Notes: a model not told the origin generated them from the letters alone. A stretch of DNA of 64,000 nt from Nitrosospira sp. 56-18 (GCA_001899235.1 MKVR01000050.1:116735-180734); one strand, 5' to 3'; shown: positions 9,311-21,314, counted from the stretch's first letter. A program made the numbers and translations.

Positions 9311-10480
9311 ATGAAATTCGACGTGGTTATCATTGGCGGCGGACTGGTGGGAGCAAGTCTGGCGCTTGCGCTTAAAGAAAGCGATCTCAAGATTGCGTTG
9401 GTGGAACCGCGTTTGCCTTCCCCTCCTCCTGACGATGACAGCTGGGATGCCAGAATTTACGCCATCAGTCCTGGCAGCGCGCATTTCCTTCGGGACTGTG
9501 GCGCCTGGCAGGAGCTCGACAAGGCACGACTGGCCCCAGTCTATGAAATGGCAGTATTTGGCGATGATCCCGCTGCCCGTCTCGACTTTAGCGCATATGA
9601 CATCGGATCGGCCGAACTGGCTTTCATCGCGGAAAACCGCCAGCTTCAAAATGCTGTCTGGAATACGCTGAAGCGGCAAGAAAAACATATCAGGATTTAT
9701 TGCCCGCTGCAGTGCGCGGCAATCACGCGGACTGACTCCCACGCTGAAATTCAGCTCACCGATGGCAGTAGCATGCAGGCCGCGCTGGTCGTGGGGGCGG
9801 ACGGACTGAACTCATGGGTGCGGGAACAAGCATTGATCGAAATTAACCGGCATTCCTACCAGCAGACAGGTGTCGTAGCCAACTTCAGGGTGGAGCATTC
9901 CCATCGGAATATTGCGTATCAATGGTTTCGCAGGGATGGCGTGCTGGCTTTATTGCCTTTGCCGGATGAGATGGTATCCATGGTTTGGTCTGCAAATGGG
10001 GAAAGGGCAAAAACATTGCTGGACTTGTCCGAAACGAAGTTGTGCCAGGAAGTTTCGGACGCATCCTTCCGTACCCTGGGCGACCTGCAACTTGTCACGC
10101 AGGCGGCTGCCTTTCCACTTAATTTCCTGCATGTGAAAAGCCTGGTGCAGCCCCGCCTGGCGCTCATCGGTGACGCAGCGCATGGTATCCACCCCCTGGC
10201 GGGACAAGGCGTCAACCTGGGGCTGCGCGATGCGCGCGAACTTGCAGCTATTCTTGCCGATCGCGGAATGCAAACGGATTGCGGCGACTTCTTCCTGCTT
10301 CGCCGCTATGAACGTGCCCGGAGGGAAGATATTCTTGCAATGGAAACAGCCACGGACGGGCTGCACAAGTTATTCCAGAACGCCAATCCCACGCTCGTCC
10401 GCTGGCGCAATATGGGACTGGGGATCACCAATCGGCTGCCGTTTGTCAAAAACATGCTGATGCAGCACGCGCTGCACTGA
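9311..10480 (+). CDS. UbiH/UbiF/Coq6-family ubiquinone biosynthesis FAD-dependent hydroxylase
   Basis: MKFDVVIIGGGLVGASLALAL, GDAAHGIHPLAGQGVNLGLRD; start placed at 9311 rather than the track start 9134. Confidence 0.9.
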   Translation: MKFDVVIIGGGLVGASLALALKESDLKIALVEPRLPSPPPDDDSWDARIYAISPGSAHFLRDCGAWQELDKARLAPVYEMAVFGDDPAARLDFSAYDIGSAELAFIAENRQLQNAVWNTLKRQEKHIRIYCPLQCAAITRTDSHAEIQLTDGSSMQAALVVGADGLNSWVREQALIEINRHSYQQTGVVANFRVEHSHRNIAYQWFRRDGVLALLPLPDEMVSMVWSANGERAKTLLDLSETKLCQEVSDASFRTLGDLQLVTQAAAFPLNFLHVKSLVQPRLALIGDAAHGIHPLAGQGVNLGLRDARELAAILADRGMQTDCGDFFLLRRYERARREDILAMETATDGLHKLFQNANPTLVRWRNMGLGITNRLPFVKNMLMQHALH

Positions 10481-10532
10481 ATATCAAGGCTGGCAACAGC
10501 GCGACAATATTTTTTCAATTTGGGGCAATCGA

Positions 10533-11249
10533 GTGATGCGCTTGAATTCCGTTTTTTTTCCGCTGCTGCTGGGCATGATGTCCGGCGCCGTTCATGCCGA
10601 TGAAGCGTCCCTGAGAAAGGCCTTGTTGGCCGATTTTCCCGGGGAAAAAATTGAAAGTGTAAAAAAAACACCCTATCTCGGACTTTACGAGGTGGTAGTA
10701 GGCGATGAACTGTTTTATACCGATGAAAACGCCAGTTTTCTCTTTTTGGGGCACGTAATCGATCCCAAAACCAAGCAAAGCCTGACCAGCGAACGCCTGC
10801 AGGAAATCAAGGACGCGAGGCGCATCAGCATGGACGAGCTGCCATTGGACCTCTCCATCAAGGCTGTCAAGGGCAACGGCAAGCGCAAACTCGTGGTTTT
10901 CTCCGACCCGAAGTGCCCGTATTGCAAGCGCCTGGAAAAGGAATTGGTAAAAGTCACCGACGTAACCATCTATACGCTGCTCTATCCTGTGCTGAACGGT
11001 TCGCTGCCAACCGCCACGTCGATATGGTGCTCGCGCGACCGCCTCAAGGCGTGGGACGACTTCATGCTGAGAGGTATTGCTCCGCCGGGGAAAGATTGCG
11101 AAACCCCGATCAACACGCTGGTTCAAACTGGACAGAAATACAGGGTGAACGGCACGCCCACGCTGATCTTCGCAGATGGCTCGGTTGTGCCTGGGATGAT
11201 TACCGCTGAAGTGATAGAAAAAAAGCTGAACGCAGCGGCGCCAAAATAA
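10533..11249 (+). CDS. DsbC-family thiol:disulfide interchange protein
   Basis: 238 aa, signal peptide, VVFSDPKCPYCKRLEKEL. Confidence 0.9.
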   Translation: MMRLNSVFFPLLLGMMSGAVHADEASLRKALLADFPGEKIESVKKTPYLGLYEVVVGDELFYTDENASFLFLGHVIDPKTKQSLTSERLQEIKDARRISMDELPLDLSIKAVKGNGKRKLVVFSDPKCPYCKRLEKELVKVTDVTIYTLLYPVLNGSLPTATSIWCSRDRLKAWDDFMLRGIAPPGKDCETPINTLVQTGQKYRVNGTPTLIFADGSVVPGMITAEVIEKKLNAAAPK

Positions 11250-11375
11250 ACCAACAGCGCTTGCGGGACGGCATGAGAGCAGGAAGCGGGGAGCGAAGGG
11301 CCTGCCGCCGCCCCTGATCCGTTGCGATTTTTCTTGAACGTATCCGGCTCCCCTGTTTGCTTGGTTGCCTGGCGC

Positions 11376-12584
11376 CTATTGAGCTTGCTGCATCTGAGGC
11401 GCCTGAGACGCCGGAGGTTCGGGGACGTAACCCATGGGCATCAGCACCCACAGTTTGCCTTGCTGCCTCATTTTCCCGGCCTGGTCCCCGGCTTCCGCAC
11501 CGAACCCCCAGAAGAAGTCTGCGCGCACATTTCCCTTGATGGCGCCGCCCGTATCCTGCGCAACCATCAAGCGGGAAAGCTGCTTGTCCGTAGCAGGCCA
11601 GGTAGTGGCAAGAAAAACCGGCGCTCCTTTTGGGATCACGCGCGTGTCAACCGCCAGACTTCTGCCCGCAGTCAGGGGAACACCGAGCGACCCCAGGGGG
11701 CCGGACGCCCCGGTGGGGAGCTCTCGAAAAAAGACGAAACTGGCATTCTCGTTCAACAGCCCGGCCAGCTTGGCCGGGTTTCTCTGGCCCCACGCCCTGA
11801 TGCCCTGCATGGACGCTTCCTCCACGGATAGCTCGCCGCGTTCGACCAATAGTCTTCCGATCGACCTGTACGGATGTCCGTTCTGCTCGGCATAACCTAC
11901 TCTCGCCATCTCCCCATCCTCGAGTTTTAGGCGGCCCGATCCCTGAACCTGCAAGAAAAACAGATCCACGACGTCATCCACCCAAAAAAGCTCTTTGCCC
12001 TTGAGCCGCGCTGGTTCGCTTTCTATTTCCTTTCGGCTGTAATAGGGGACGACTTTGCGTCCTTCCAGGCGCCCGCGCAGCCTCATGTTTTTCAGCGCCG
12101 GATAGACGCCACCCAAATCGATTACAAGAAGCTCATCGGGCGTGGTATAAAGCGGGTACGGGTATTTGCCGGACGGCTTGCGGCTGCCTCTTAAAAGCGG
12201 TTCGTAATAGCCGGTGATGAGTCCCTCTCCGCTACCGTCCGGGTTCAGTACCTGATGCGGGACAAAATGGCTCTCGAAAAATTGCCGCAAGGCAGCGATA
12301 TCTTCTCCCCGCATAGCATCCGCCTGCGCGCAGGTTTCCTGCCACAGCGCCTTATTTTTCAAGACATCGCAACTTTTCAGGAAGGCATCCCACGCTGGCA
12401 CGATATCATCGTCGGCCCAGCCCGTGAGTGCGCTCCAGTCGGATGGCTTGAGCGCGATTCCAGACAGCGCAGCCTGCGGCGTGGCCGGGGCAACAGCCGC
12501 TCCGGTGGAAACGGAAGGAACAGTGGTACAGGCGTGGAGCCATAATGAGGACACAACCACAAGAAAACTTAATTGGTTTTTCAT
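11376..12584 (-). CDS. mltA: Membrane-bound lytic murein transglycosylase A
   Basis: 402 aa; lipobox LHAC; GLITGYYEPLLRGSR, DTGGAIKGNVRADFFWGFG. Confidence 0.93.
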   Translation of the reverse strand: MKNQLSFLVVVSSLWLHACTTVPSVSTGAAVAPATPQAALSGIALKPSDWSALTGWADDDIVPAWDAFLKSCDVLKNKALWQETCAQADAMRGEDIAALRQFFESHFVPHQVLNPDGSGEGLITGYYEPLLRGSRKPSGKYPYPLYTTPDELLVIDLGGVYPALKNMRLRGRLEGRKVVPYYSRKEIESEPARLKGKELFWVDDVVDLFFLQVQGSGRLKLEDGEMARVGYAEQNGHPYRSIGRLLVERGELSVEEASMQGIRAWGQRNPAKLAGLLNENASFVFFRELPTGASGPLGSLGVPLTAGRSLAVDTRVIPKGAPVFLATTWPATDKQLSRLMVAQDTGGAIKGNVRADFFWGFGAEAGDQAGKMRQQGKLWVLMPMGYVPEPPASQAPQMQQAQ

Positions 12585-12625
12585 CGAATATTGATTAAAG
12601 TTACATGAATTAAACTACACGAATC

Positions 12626-12757
12626 ATGATCGACCCTATGTGGATACTACTGCTGGAAGCGGGGGTAGCGCTATCGCTACTGATTCTCATCGTCTGGTGG
12701 ACCCGGCCGCGCAAAAAAAACGATGAGAACAAACCGGATGATGAAAAACAGGAATAA
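12626..12757 (+). CDS. Small single-pass membrane protein, 43 aa (below ORF-track cutoff)
   Basis: MIDPMWILLLEAGVALSLLILIVWWTRPRKKNDENKPDDEKQE*, one TM helix followed by a basic/acidic tail. Confidence 0.55.
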   Translation: MIDPMWILLLEAGVALSLLILIVWWTRPRKKNDENKPDDEKQE

Positions 12758-12898
12758 GCTCCGCAAAGACAGGACAACATGATAAATTAATAGTTCAAGC
12801 AGAATGCCTACCCGCCAAAACTTTGCGGCTACTGAATCATGCGTGCTGGAGAACAGGCCCGACTAAATACTGGCGATTTCTTGAGGAAGCGCTGATAA

Positions 12899-14266
<1,368 letters not shown>

Positions 14267-14278
14267 CAGTTTTGCAAG

Positions 14279-15643
14279 CTATCTTATCCACATCGTCTTG
14301 ATATTCGAAAATTCCCGAATGCCGTGATAAGACAGCTCCCTGCCAAAACCGGACGCTTTGGTGCCGCCGAATGGCAGGCGTGGATCGGATCGCACCATCC
14401 CGTTTATAAAGGTACACCCCGCCTCGATCTCGCGTGCGATTTTCTCGGCGTGCATGGAATCCCGGCTCCAGATGCTGGAGCCGAGGCCAAAACGCGTATC
14501 GTTGGCGATTCGAATTGCTTCTTCTTCATCGGCAGCACGGATCACGGCGGCAACCGGTCCGAATAATTCCTCGTGATAGGCGCGTGTCTTTGCTGTTACC
14601 CGGTCGAGTATCGATGGCGGATAAAACGCCCCTTCGCCCGAAACCGGCTCGCAACCAAGAACCACCTCCGCTCCTTGCTCTATTGAGTCCGTTACCTGCC
14701 GGTGAAGATACTCGCGTAGATCGAGGCGAGCCATCGGACCCATTTGCGTTGCCTCGCTGGCGGGGTCGCCCACTTTCAACTCGGCCGCTTTCCTGGAAAA
14801 CAAGGACAGGAACTCATCAGCAATTTCGGCAACCGGAATGATACGCTTGGCGGCTATGCAGGATTGACCGCAGTTCTGGAAGCGCGACCTCACCGCAAAG
14901 CTCGCGGCCTGCTCAAGATCGGCATCCTTCAGTACGATGAACGCGTCCGATCCTCCCAGCTCCAGCACACATTTTTTTAAATGCTGCCCTGCATGGGAAG
15001 CAACCTCGCGCCCGGCGTTTTCCGACCCGGTCAGCGTTACCGCATGCACATGGCGGCTTGCAATGGCTCCAGCCACATCCGCCGCCTCTATCATGAGCGT
15101 GGTGAAAACATGCTCGGGGAATCCCGCGTCGCGGAACAGCTGTTCCAGCGCCAGGGCGCACTGCGGGACATTGGAAGCGTGCTTGAGAACACAGGCATTG
15201 CCTGCCATGAGAGCGGGTGCGGCGAAGCGGATGACTTGAAAAAACGGAAAGTTCCACGGCATCACCCCCAGCACGACGCCGAGGGGATCATACAAGACAT
15301 AACTCCTGCCTGCGTCGGTCTGCACCATTTCAGTCTGTATGAAATGTTCTGCATGCACCGCATAAAAATCGCAGGCGAGCGCGCATTTTTCCACCTCGGC
15401 GCGCCCCTCGCGCAAGGACTTGCCCATTTCGAGAGCCATCAGGCGGGCATATTCATCGACGCGTTCATGGAAAAGCACAGCGGCGCGATTCATTCGTTCA
15501 ACGCGCGCACCAAACGCCATTCGTGACCACTCATGCTGAGCCCGGGAAGCATCCTGCAACGCTTCGGCCAGACGATGGCTATCCCAGCTGGGGTAGGTTT
15601 TCAGGGTGGTGCTGGTAGCGGGGTTGAGGCTGATATAGGGCAT
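14279..15643 (-). CDS. NAD(P)-dependent aldehyde/succinate-semialdehyde dehydrogenase
   Basis: 454 aa; MPWNFPFFQVIRFAAPALMAGN, VLELGGSDAFIVL, NCGQSCIAAKR. Confidence 0.9.
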   Translation of the reverse strand: MPYISLNPATSTTLKTYPSWDSHRLAEALQDASRAQHEWSRMAFGARVERMNRAAVLFHERVDEYARLMALEMGKSLREGRAEVEKCALACDFYAVHAEHFIQTEMVQTDAGRSYVLYDPLGVVLGVMPWNFPFFQVIRFAAPALMAGNACVLKHASNVPQCALALEQLFRDAGFPEHVFTTLMIEAADVAGAIASRHVHAVTLTGSENAGREVASHAGQHLKKCVLELGGSDAFIVLKDADLEQAASFAVRSRFQNCGQSCIAAKRIIPVAEIADEFLSLFSRKAAELKVGDPASEATQMGPMARLDLREYLHRQVTDSIEQGAEVVLGCEPVSGEGAFYPPSILDRVTAKTRAYHEELFGPVAAVIRAADEEEAIRIANDTRFGLGSSIWSRDSMHAEKIAREIEAGCTFINGMVRSDPRLPFGGTKASGFGRELSYHGIREFSNIKTMWIR

Positions 15644-15792
15644 GATATGCTATTCTTCCCAGTTAGGTGTCCAATGTCGTGTATCGAAGTCCGAGGGTAG
15701 TTCTCTGCTGAAAGCAAAATGGGTGACGTGAGAGATTGCCTTCGCGCTTCCCCGCCAGGCTATTTACGTAAATTAATTAGGTGTGGCAAGTT

Positions 15793-17736
15793 ATGAGAAA
15801 GTTTCTTGTGGGGTTGTTTTTGGTGATTCACGCCGGAACCTCGACGGCTGGCCAGGAAGCTAACTTCATGGCGATGCGGAAAGCGTTCCTGTCGGGCAAT
15901 GCCGGTCACGTGATCGTATACGGCCAACGCTTGCAGGGGCATGCACTGGAGCCCTATGCAGCCTACTATCGGCTCCGCGGCGCCGTTATCAATCTTGATG
16001 CCATCAAGAAGTTTATCAGTCGCTATCCGGACAGTCCACTCAGCGACCGTCTTAGGAGCGATTGGCTGAAGGCCCTGGGAAAGGCGCAGCAATGGGAGCT
16101 ATTCGCGGAAGAATACCCCAATTTGATCGGCGGGGATATGGAGCTCACCTGCTATTCGCTGCAACAGCGCCTGGCCGCCCAGGACCGCAAAGGGTATGAG
16201 GAAGCCCGCCCATTGTGGTTCAGCGCGCGCGATCTCCCGGAAAGTTGCACCCCGCTATTCAAGACGCTGATGAGCGCGGATGTTCTGACGACAGAGGACA
16301 TCTGGGCGCGACTGCGGTTGACGCTGGAAGCGGGCAATGTAGGCGTAGCCAGATGGATCAACGAATACCTGCCGGAAGGCCAGGGTCTCAGTGGCCGCAA
16401 GCTGGCCGCCGCGACAGATAATCCACTACGCTACCTGGAATCACAGCGGCATTCCATAAAGACCCGGGGCGACCGTGAAATCGCCCTTTTTGCCATGCTG
16501 CGCCTTGTTCGGAACGGTCCCGACCAGGCATACGCTTATTGGCCCCGCCTGCGCGGGAGCTTCAGTGAGAAAGATCATGCTTACTTCATGGCACAACTTG
16601 CCGATCAGGCGGCACGCAGGCTTCACCCGAATACACTGAGCTGGTTCGCGGAAGCCGCGAAAACCCGCAGTCCGGCTGTACTGACAGACGATCAGCTCGG
16701 ATGGAAAGCGCGAACCATGCTGCGCGCCGGAGATTGGGATACCGTATTGGATACCATTGATGCCATGTCTCCCCGGGAACAGCGCGCGGGAGTATGGCGT
16801 TACTGGAAAGCCCGCGCTTTGAAAGCCGCAGGCAAAACCACCGACGCCAATGCCATCCTTGCCCCACTAAGCAATGAGCATAATTTTTACGGGCAACTGG
16901 CGGAGGAAGAACTGGGCGTGGCCATCGGTCCCTCATCCGCGCCCCACAAAGTCACACCGGCCGAAATTGCCGCAATCGAACGCTTGCCGAGTATTCAGCG
17001 GTCGCTCATCCTGTACCGGTTGAATCTCCGCCCCGAGGCGGCGCTTGAATGGGCGTGGGCAATAAAGGATCTGGACGACCATCGGCTGCTCGCTGCAGCT
17101 GAAGTCGCCCGGCGCAAGGGCATTTATGACCGGGCCATCCACACCGCCGAGAAAACCGTGCAACATCACGACTTCAACCTGCGTTTTCTTACTCCTCACC
17201 GCGATACGCTGCGCGGCATCCTGAAACAGCAGGAACTGGAACTGGACGAAGCATGGGTATACGGACTCATTCGGCAGGAAAGCCGCTTCATGTCGGATGC
17301 ACGATCCAGCGCCGGCGCGATGGGTCTCATGCAATTGATGCCGGGAACCGCGAAATGGGTGGCAAAAAGACTGGGCATGAAGAAATACCGCAATGCCCTT
17401 GCCACCGAAGTGAATACCAATCTCAAGCTGGGCACCTACTACCTCAAACATGTCCTGACCATGTTCGACAACCAGCCGATGCTTGCTTCCGCCGCCTATA
17501 ATGCCGGCCCCAGCAGAGTGGGACAGTGGCGCGCCGAAAAGGCGATGGAGGGTGCCATTTACGCGGAAACCATTCCCTTCAACGAGACGCGCGACTATGT
17601 AAAAAAAGTAATGAGCAATTCCATGTACTATGCCAGCACGCTCGGCCATCGAGTAAAACCGCTGAAGCAGCGCCTCGGAACTGTGGCATCGAACCAGAAC
17701 ATGGAAAAAATGGCGAAAGAAGATGTTGGGCCATGA
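15793..17736 (+). CDS. slt: Soluble lytic murein transglycosylase
   Basis: RQESRFMSDARSSAGAMGLMQLMPGTAKWVA; SLT domain after alpha-superhelical region. An in-frame GTG at 15781 is also possible. Confidence 0.92.
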   Translation: MRKFLVGLFLVIHAGTSTAGQEANFMAMRKAFLSGNAGHVIVYGQRLQGHALEPYAAYYRLRGAVINLDAIKKFISRYPDSPLSDRLRSDWLKALGKAQQWELFAEEYPNLIGGDMELTCYSLQQRLAAQDRKGYEEARPLWFSARDLPESCTPLFKTLMSADVLTTEDIWARLRLTLEAGNVGVARWINEYLPEGQGLSGRKLAAATDNPLRYLESQRHSIKTRGDREIALFAMLRLVRNGPDQAYAYWPRLRGSFSEKDHAYFMAQLADQAARRLHPNTLSWFAEAAKTRSPAVLTDDQLGWKARTMLRAGDWDTVLDTIDAMSPREQRAGVWRYWKARALKAAGKTTDANAILAPLSNEHNFYGQLAEEELGVAIGPSSAPHKVTPAEIAAIERLPSIQRSLILYRLNLRPEAALEWAWAIKDLDDHRLLAAAEVARRKGIYDRAIHTAEKTVQHHDFNLRFLTPHRDTLRGILKQQELELDEAWVYGLIRQESRFMSDARSSAGAMGLMQLMPGTAKWVAKRLGMKKYRNALATEVNTNLKLGTYYLKHVLTMFDNQPMLASAAYNAGPSRVGQWRAEKAMEGAIYAETIPFNETRDYVKKVMSNSMYYASTLGHRVKPLKQRLGTVASNQNMEKMAKEDVGP

Positions 17737-18674
17737 GTATCGACAAAGTCTGCATTTTCGGTGGCAGCGGATTTGTGGGAAGGCATCTCGCCAACCTGCT
17801 CGCTTCCAGAAAAATTCATCTGCGCATTCCCACGAGGCATCGGGAACGTGCCAGAGCGCTTCTCGTGCTTCCCACGGCCGATGTAGTGCAAGCCGATGTA
17901 TACGATGACAGCCAGCTCGAGCGCCTGGTCAGCGGCATGGACGCGGTCATCAACCTGATTGGCGTCCTGCACGGCGACTTTCACGCGGCCCATGTTGAAC
18001 TGCCCCGAAAAATTGCGGCCGCGTGCGCTCGCAATGGCGTAACCCGCCTATTGCACATGAGCGCGCTGCATGCCGGTCCCGATCGCCCAAGCCAGTATCT
18101 GCGCTCGAAGGGGGAAGGTGAAAAGGCGGTGGCAGAGTCCGGCCTTGTCGCCACTGTTTTCAGGCCATCCGTCATTTTCGGTCCTGGTGATGCTTCGATC
18201 AGCTTGTTCGCACGGCTGGCGGGTTTTCTGCCGGTAATGCCGCTGGGATCGCCCGGCGCGCGCTTCCAGCCCGTTTTCGTGGAAGACGTGGCGCGAGCAT
18301 TTGCCGACAGCCTCGATGCATCCCATACTTTTGGCCAAAGCTATGCTTTATGCGGTCCCCACTCCTACACCCTGCGGCGGCTGGTGAAATACGCGGGGCA
18401 CATAACGGGGCATGATCCCGCCATCATCGGGCTGAATGACTCTCTGTCCTATCTGCAGGCGCTGGTACTGGAATGGCTGCCCGGCAGGCTCATGACAAGG
18501 GACAATTATTACTCGATGAAAGTCGACAACGTTTGTTCCCCCGGCAATGGCAATAACCTCGAGGCGATATGGAATATCAGGCCCACGGCGCTGGAGGAAG
18601 TGGCGCCGCTTTACCTGGCGCAGCGTACGCCGCGCAACCGGTACCAGCGCTTGCGCGACCGGGCCCGGCGATAG
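17733..18674 (+). CDS. NAD(P)-binding SDR / complex I NDUFA9-like protein
   Basis: MSIDKVCIFGGSGFVGRHLANLL; ATG overlaps the slt stop (ATGA). Confidence 0.87.
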   Translation: MSIDKVCIFGGSGFVGRHLANLLASRKIHLRIPTRHRERARALLVLPTADVVQADVYDDSQLERLVSGMDAVINLIGVLHGDFHAAHVELPRKIAAACARNGVTRLLHMSALHAGPDRPSQYLRSKGEGEKAVAESGLVATVFRPSVIFGPGDASISLFARLAGFLPVMPLGSPGARFQPVFVEDVARAFADSLDASHTFGQSYALCGPHSYTLRRLVKYAGHITGHDPAIIGLNDSLSYLQALVLEWLPGRLMTRDNYYSMKVDNVCSPGNGNNLEAIWNIRPTALEEVAPLYLAQRTPRNRYQRLRDRARR

Positions 18675-18695
18675 TGCTCGTCGAATTCATCCGCG

Positions 18696-19931
18696 ATGAA
18701 GACTTATCTGGTTGGCGGCTCGGTACGGGATGAAATTCTAGGTCTGCCGGTAACGGACCATGACCATGTCGTGGTGGGATCGACGCCGGAAGAAATGGTG
18801 CGGCTGGGCTACCGGGCGGTGGGTAAGGACTTTCCCGTTTTCCTTCATCCCGAAACCCATGAGCAATACGCCCTGGCTCGCACCGAGCGCAAGATATCGC
18901 GCGGGTACAAGGGTTTCGAGGTCTATGCCTCGCCGGAAGTTTCGTTGCAGGAGGACCTTGCGCGGCGCGATCTCACCATCAATTCCATCGCCAGGGATGA
19001 GAACGGCAACATCATCGATCCATTCGGAGGAGTAGCCGATCTTGAAGCCGGATTGCTGCGGCATATAGGCCCGGCCTTCACGGAAGATCCGGTTCGGGTG
19101 CTGCGCACCGCCCGTTTCGCCGCTCGTTTCGGTTTCCGCATTGCGCCGGAAACGCTGACGCTCATGAGCGAAATGGTGCATAACGGCGAAGTCGACGCGC
19201 TGGTTCCCGAACGCGTCTGGCAGGAGTTTGCCCGCGGCCTCATGGAGCACAAACCTTCCCGCATGTTTTATGCTCTGCGGGAGTGTGGCGCGCTCACCCG
19301 CCTGATGCCGGAAGTGGATGCTTTGTTCGGCGTGCCCCAACCACCGCAGCACCACCCGGAAATCGATACCGGCGTGCACGTGATGATGGTCATCGATCAC
19401 GCCGCGTGGAAAAATTATTCCCTCCCGGTGCGGTTCGCCGCCCTTACCCATGACCTTGGCAAAGGCACCACGCCACCGGAAGAATGGCCGCGCCATATCG
19501 GCCATGAAGCGCGCAGCGTCAAACTGGTAAGGGAGCTATGCGAGCGCATCAGAAGCACAAACGAAGCCCGGGACCTGGCATTGCTGGTTGCACGCTACCA
19601 TGGAGACGTCCACCACTCGCTCGAGCTGAGGCCATCGACCATCGCCGCCATGCTTCAGGCGGTGGATGCTTATCGCAAGCCGCAGCGGTTCGAAGAATTT
19701 CTACAGGCTTGTGCATGCGATTTTCATGGAAGGCCGGGTTATGCCGAAAAACCCTATCCGCAAGCTGAACGCCTGCGAATGGCGCTCAGCGCGGCGAGAA
19801 GCGTGGACGCGGGCGCAATTGCCGCCGAGCTGGCCAGAACCGCCCAGGATCCCACACGCTTGCCGGCGGCTATCAATACCAGGGTAAATGAGGCGCGTAT
19901 TGCCGAAATAAAGGCGCAATCCTCCCTGTAG
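18696..19931 (+). CDS. cca: Multifunctional CCA tRNA nucleotidyltransferase with HD domain
   Basis: MKTYLVGGSVRDEILGLPVTDHDHVVVG; RRDLTINSIA; HD motif ALTHDLGKG. Confidence 0.95.
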   Translation: MKTYLVGGSVRDEILGLPVTDHDHVVVGSTPEEMVRLGYRAVGKDFPVFLHPETHEQYALARTERKISRGYKGFEVYASPEVSLQEDLARRDLTINSIARDENGNIIDPFGGVADLEAGLLRHIGPAFTEDPVRVLRTARFAARFGFRIAPETLTLMSEMVHNGEVDALVPERVWQEFARGLMEHKPSRMFYALRECGALTRLMPEVDALFGVPQPPQHHPEIDTGVHVMMVIDHAAWKNYSLPVRFAALTHDLGKGTTPPEEWPRHIGHEARSVKLVRELCERIRSTNEARDLALLVARYHGDVHHSLELRPSTIAAMLQAVDAYRKPQRFEEFLQACACDFHGRPGYAEKPYPQAERLRMALSAARSVDAGAIAAELARTAQDPTRLPAAINTRVNEARIAEIKAQSSL

Positions 19932-19978
19932 TGAACTTACCACGCACCGGATTTAGGTTCAAATACCATGACGCCTTG

Positions 19979-20626
19979 CTACTTCGATCCGCGCTCCTTG
20001 CGTACTTTTTCTATCAAGGCAGTTGCCGTATTGATGGTATCCTGAGGAGTTCCGCCCATCCTCCCACTGGTAAGGTATTTACCATCCACCACAACCGATG
20101 GAACACCAGAAAGCCCATAATCCTTAGACAGGTGCGTTGCGCGGGATACCTGGTTCTGCACGGAAAAAGAATTGTAGGCGTCGATGAATTTCTGGCGGTC
20201 CAGTCCCTGCTTTGCTATCCAGTTGAACAACACGTCATCCTTGGTCAGGTCGATCCCGTCCCGATGAATTGCGTCATAAACCTTGTCATGCAGTTTCTCC
20301 CGTTCGCCAAGCGCATCCAGTGCGTAGAAGATTTTTGCCCCAGGGATCCAGTTGGGGCGAAAAACAGCAGGAATATAACGGAAACTGACATCCTTCGGCT
20401 TATCCTTCAGCCATGCCTTGATATAAGGATGCAGGTCATAACAGTGCGGGCAGCCATACCAGAAGAACTCGATAACCTCTATATTATTACCGCTATCCGT
20501 GGTTTTCGGATGTTTCAGAACCGTGTAATCCCGCCCCTCGACAATTTCGGCCGAGACTCCGGAAATACCAGCAATGCCCGTGCCGAGAAACAAAAGAACT
20601 ACCGCAAGCAAACGCATGGGGATCAT
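19979..20626 (-). CDS. dsbA: Thiol:disulfide interchange protein DsbA
   Basis: 215 aa; VIEFFWYGCPHCYDLHPYI. Confidence 0.92.
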   Translation of the reverse strand: MIPMRLLAVVLLFLGTGIAGISGVSAEIVEGRDYTVLKHPKTTDSGNNIEVIEFFWYGCPHCYDLHPYIKAWLKDKPKDVSFRYIPAVFRPNWIPGAKIFYALDALGEREKLHDKVYDAIHRDGIDLTKDDVLFNWIAKQGLDRQKFIDAYNSFSVQNQVSRATHLSKDYGLSGVPSVVVDGKYLTSGRMGGTPQDTINTATALIEKVRKERGSK

Positions 20627-20691
20627 GTTTTCTCCTTGAATGGGTGAACCGATGCTGATGAGGCATACTGCGCCAGCCAGGGGTTATCTTC

Positions 20692-21303
20692 TTACTGTCT
20701 GCCTTCGTGGACCTTGATGAGACTGCTCTGCACACCGTTTTGCTGCAATGAAGCCTGAGCCTGTTTCATATCCTCGGTACCTGTGAAAGGACCCACCCGC
20801 ACGCGATGCCAGATGCCTCTCCCCGGCAAATCCGCAGCCTGGACGAATGCCTCTACTCCCAGCATGGCAAGCCTTGCTTTCAGATTGTCGGCATCTTCCG
20901 CTTTCTGGAATGATCCCGTCTGGAGAAAATACCTGTCGCCGGATGAAGCATGCTGCTCCGCTTGCTTGAACTGCTGTTCCGTTACGGCTTCTTCACTGTT
21001 CGGCAGGATTTTGTAGAATTCGAAACGGGGTTTGCCATCGGTTGCTTTGCCGTTTTTCTCGCTCCCGCCGGAATTCTGCGCACTCTTTTCGATTTGATTG
21101 GCGGTCCCCTTACCCGGCGCGCTATCCACGACCTTTTCATTCCCAATGAATGGGCTGGGCGACTTGTCTATATACATCCATATGGCTATGGCACTCAGAA
21201 GTCCGAGCGCGTAGCCAGTAAACAATCCAAACAGAAAAGCACCCCTGCTTTTGTCGGATACTTGAGAATTCGTCGAAGTCTTATAATCGCGGCTCATGTA
21301 CAT
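20692..21303 (-). CDS. SPOR domain-containing protein
   Basis: N-terminal TM helix; RYFLQTGSFQKAEDADNLKARLAMLGVEAFVQ...WHRVRVGPFTG. Confidence 0.9.
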   Translation of the reverse strand: MYMSRDYKTSTNSQVSDKSRGAFLFGLFTGYALGLLSAIAIWMYIDKSPSPFIGNEKVVDSAPGKGTANQIEKSAQNSGGSEKNGKATDGKPRFEFYKILPNSEEAVTEQQFKQAEQHASSGDRYFLQTGSFQKAEDADNLKARLAMLGVEAFVQAADLPGRGIWHRVRVGPFTGTEDMKQAQASLQQNGVQSSLIKVHEGRQ

Positions 21304-21314
21304 GTGATACTCCG

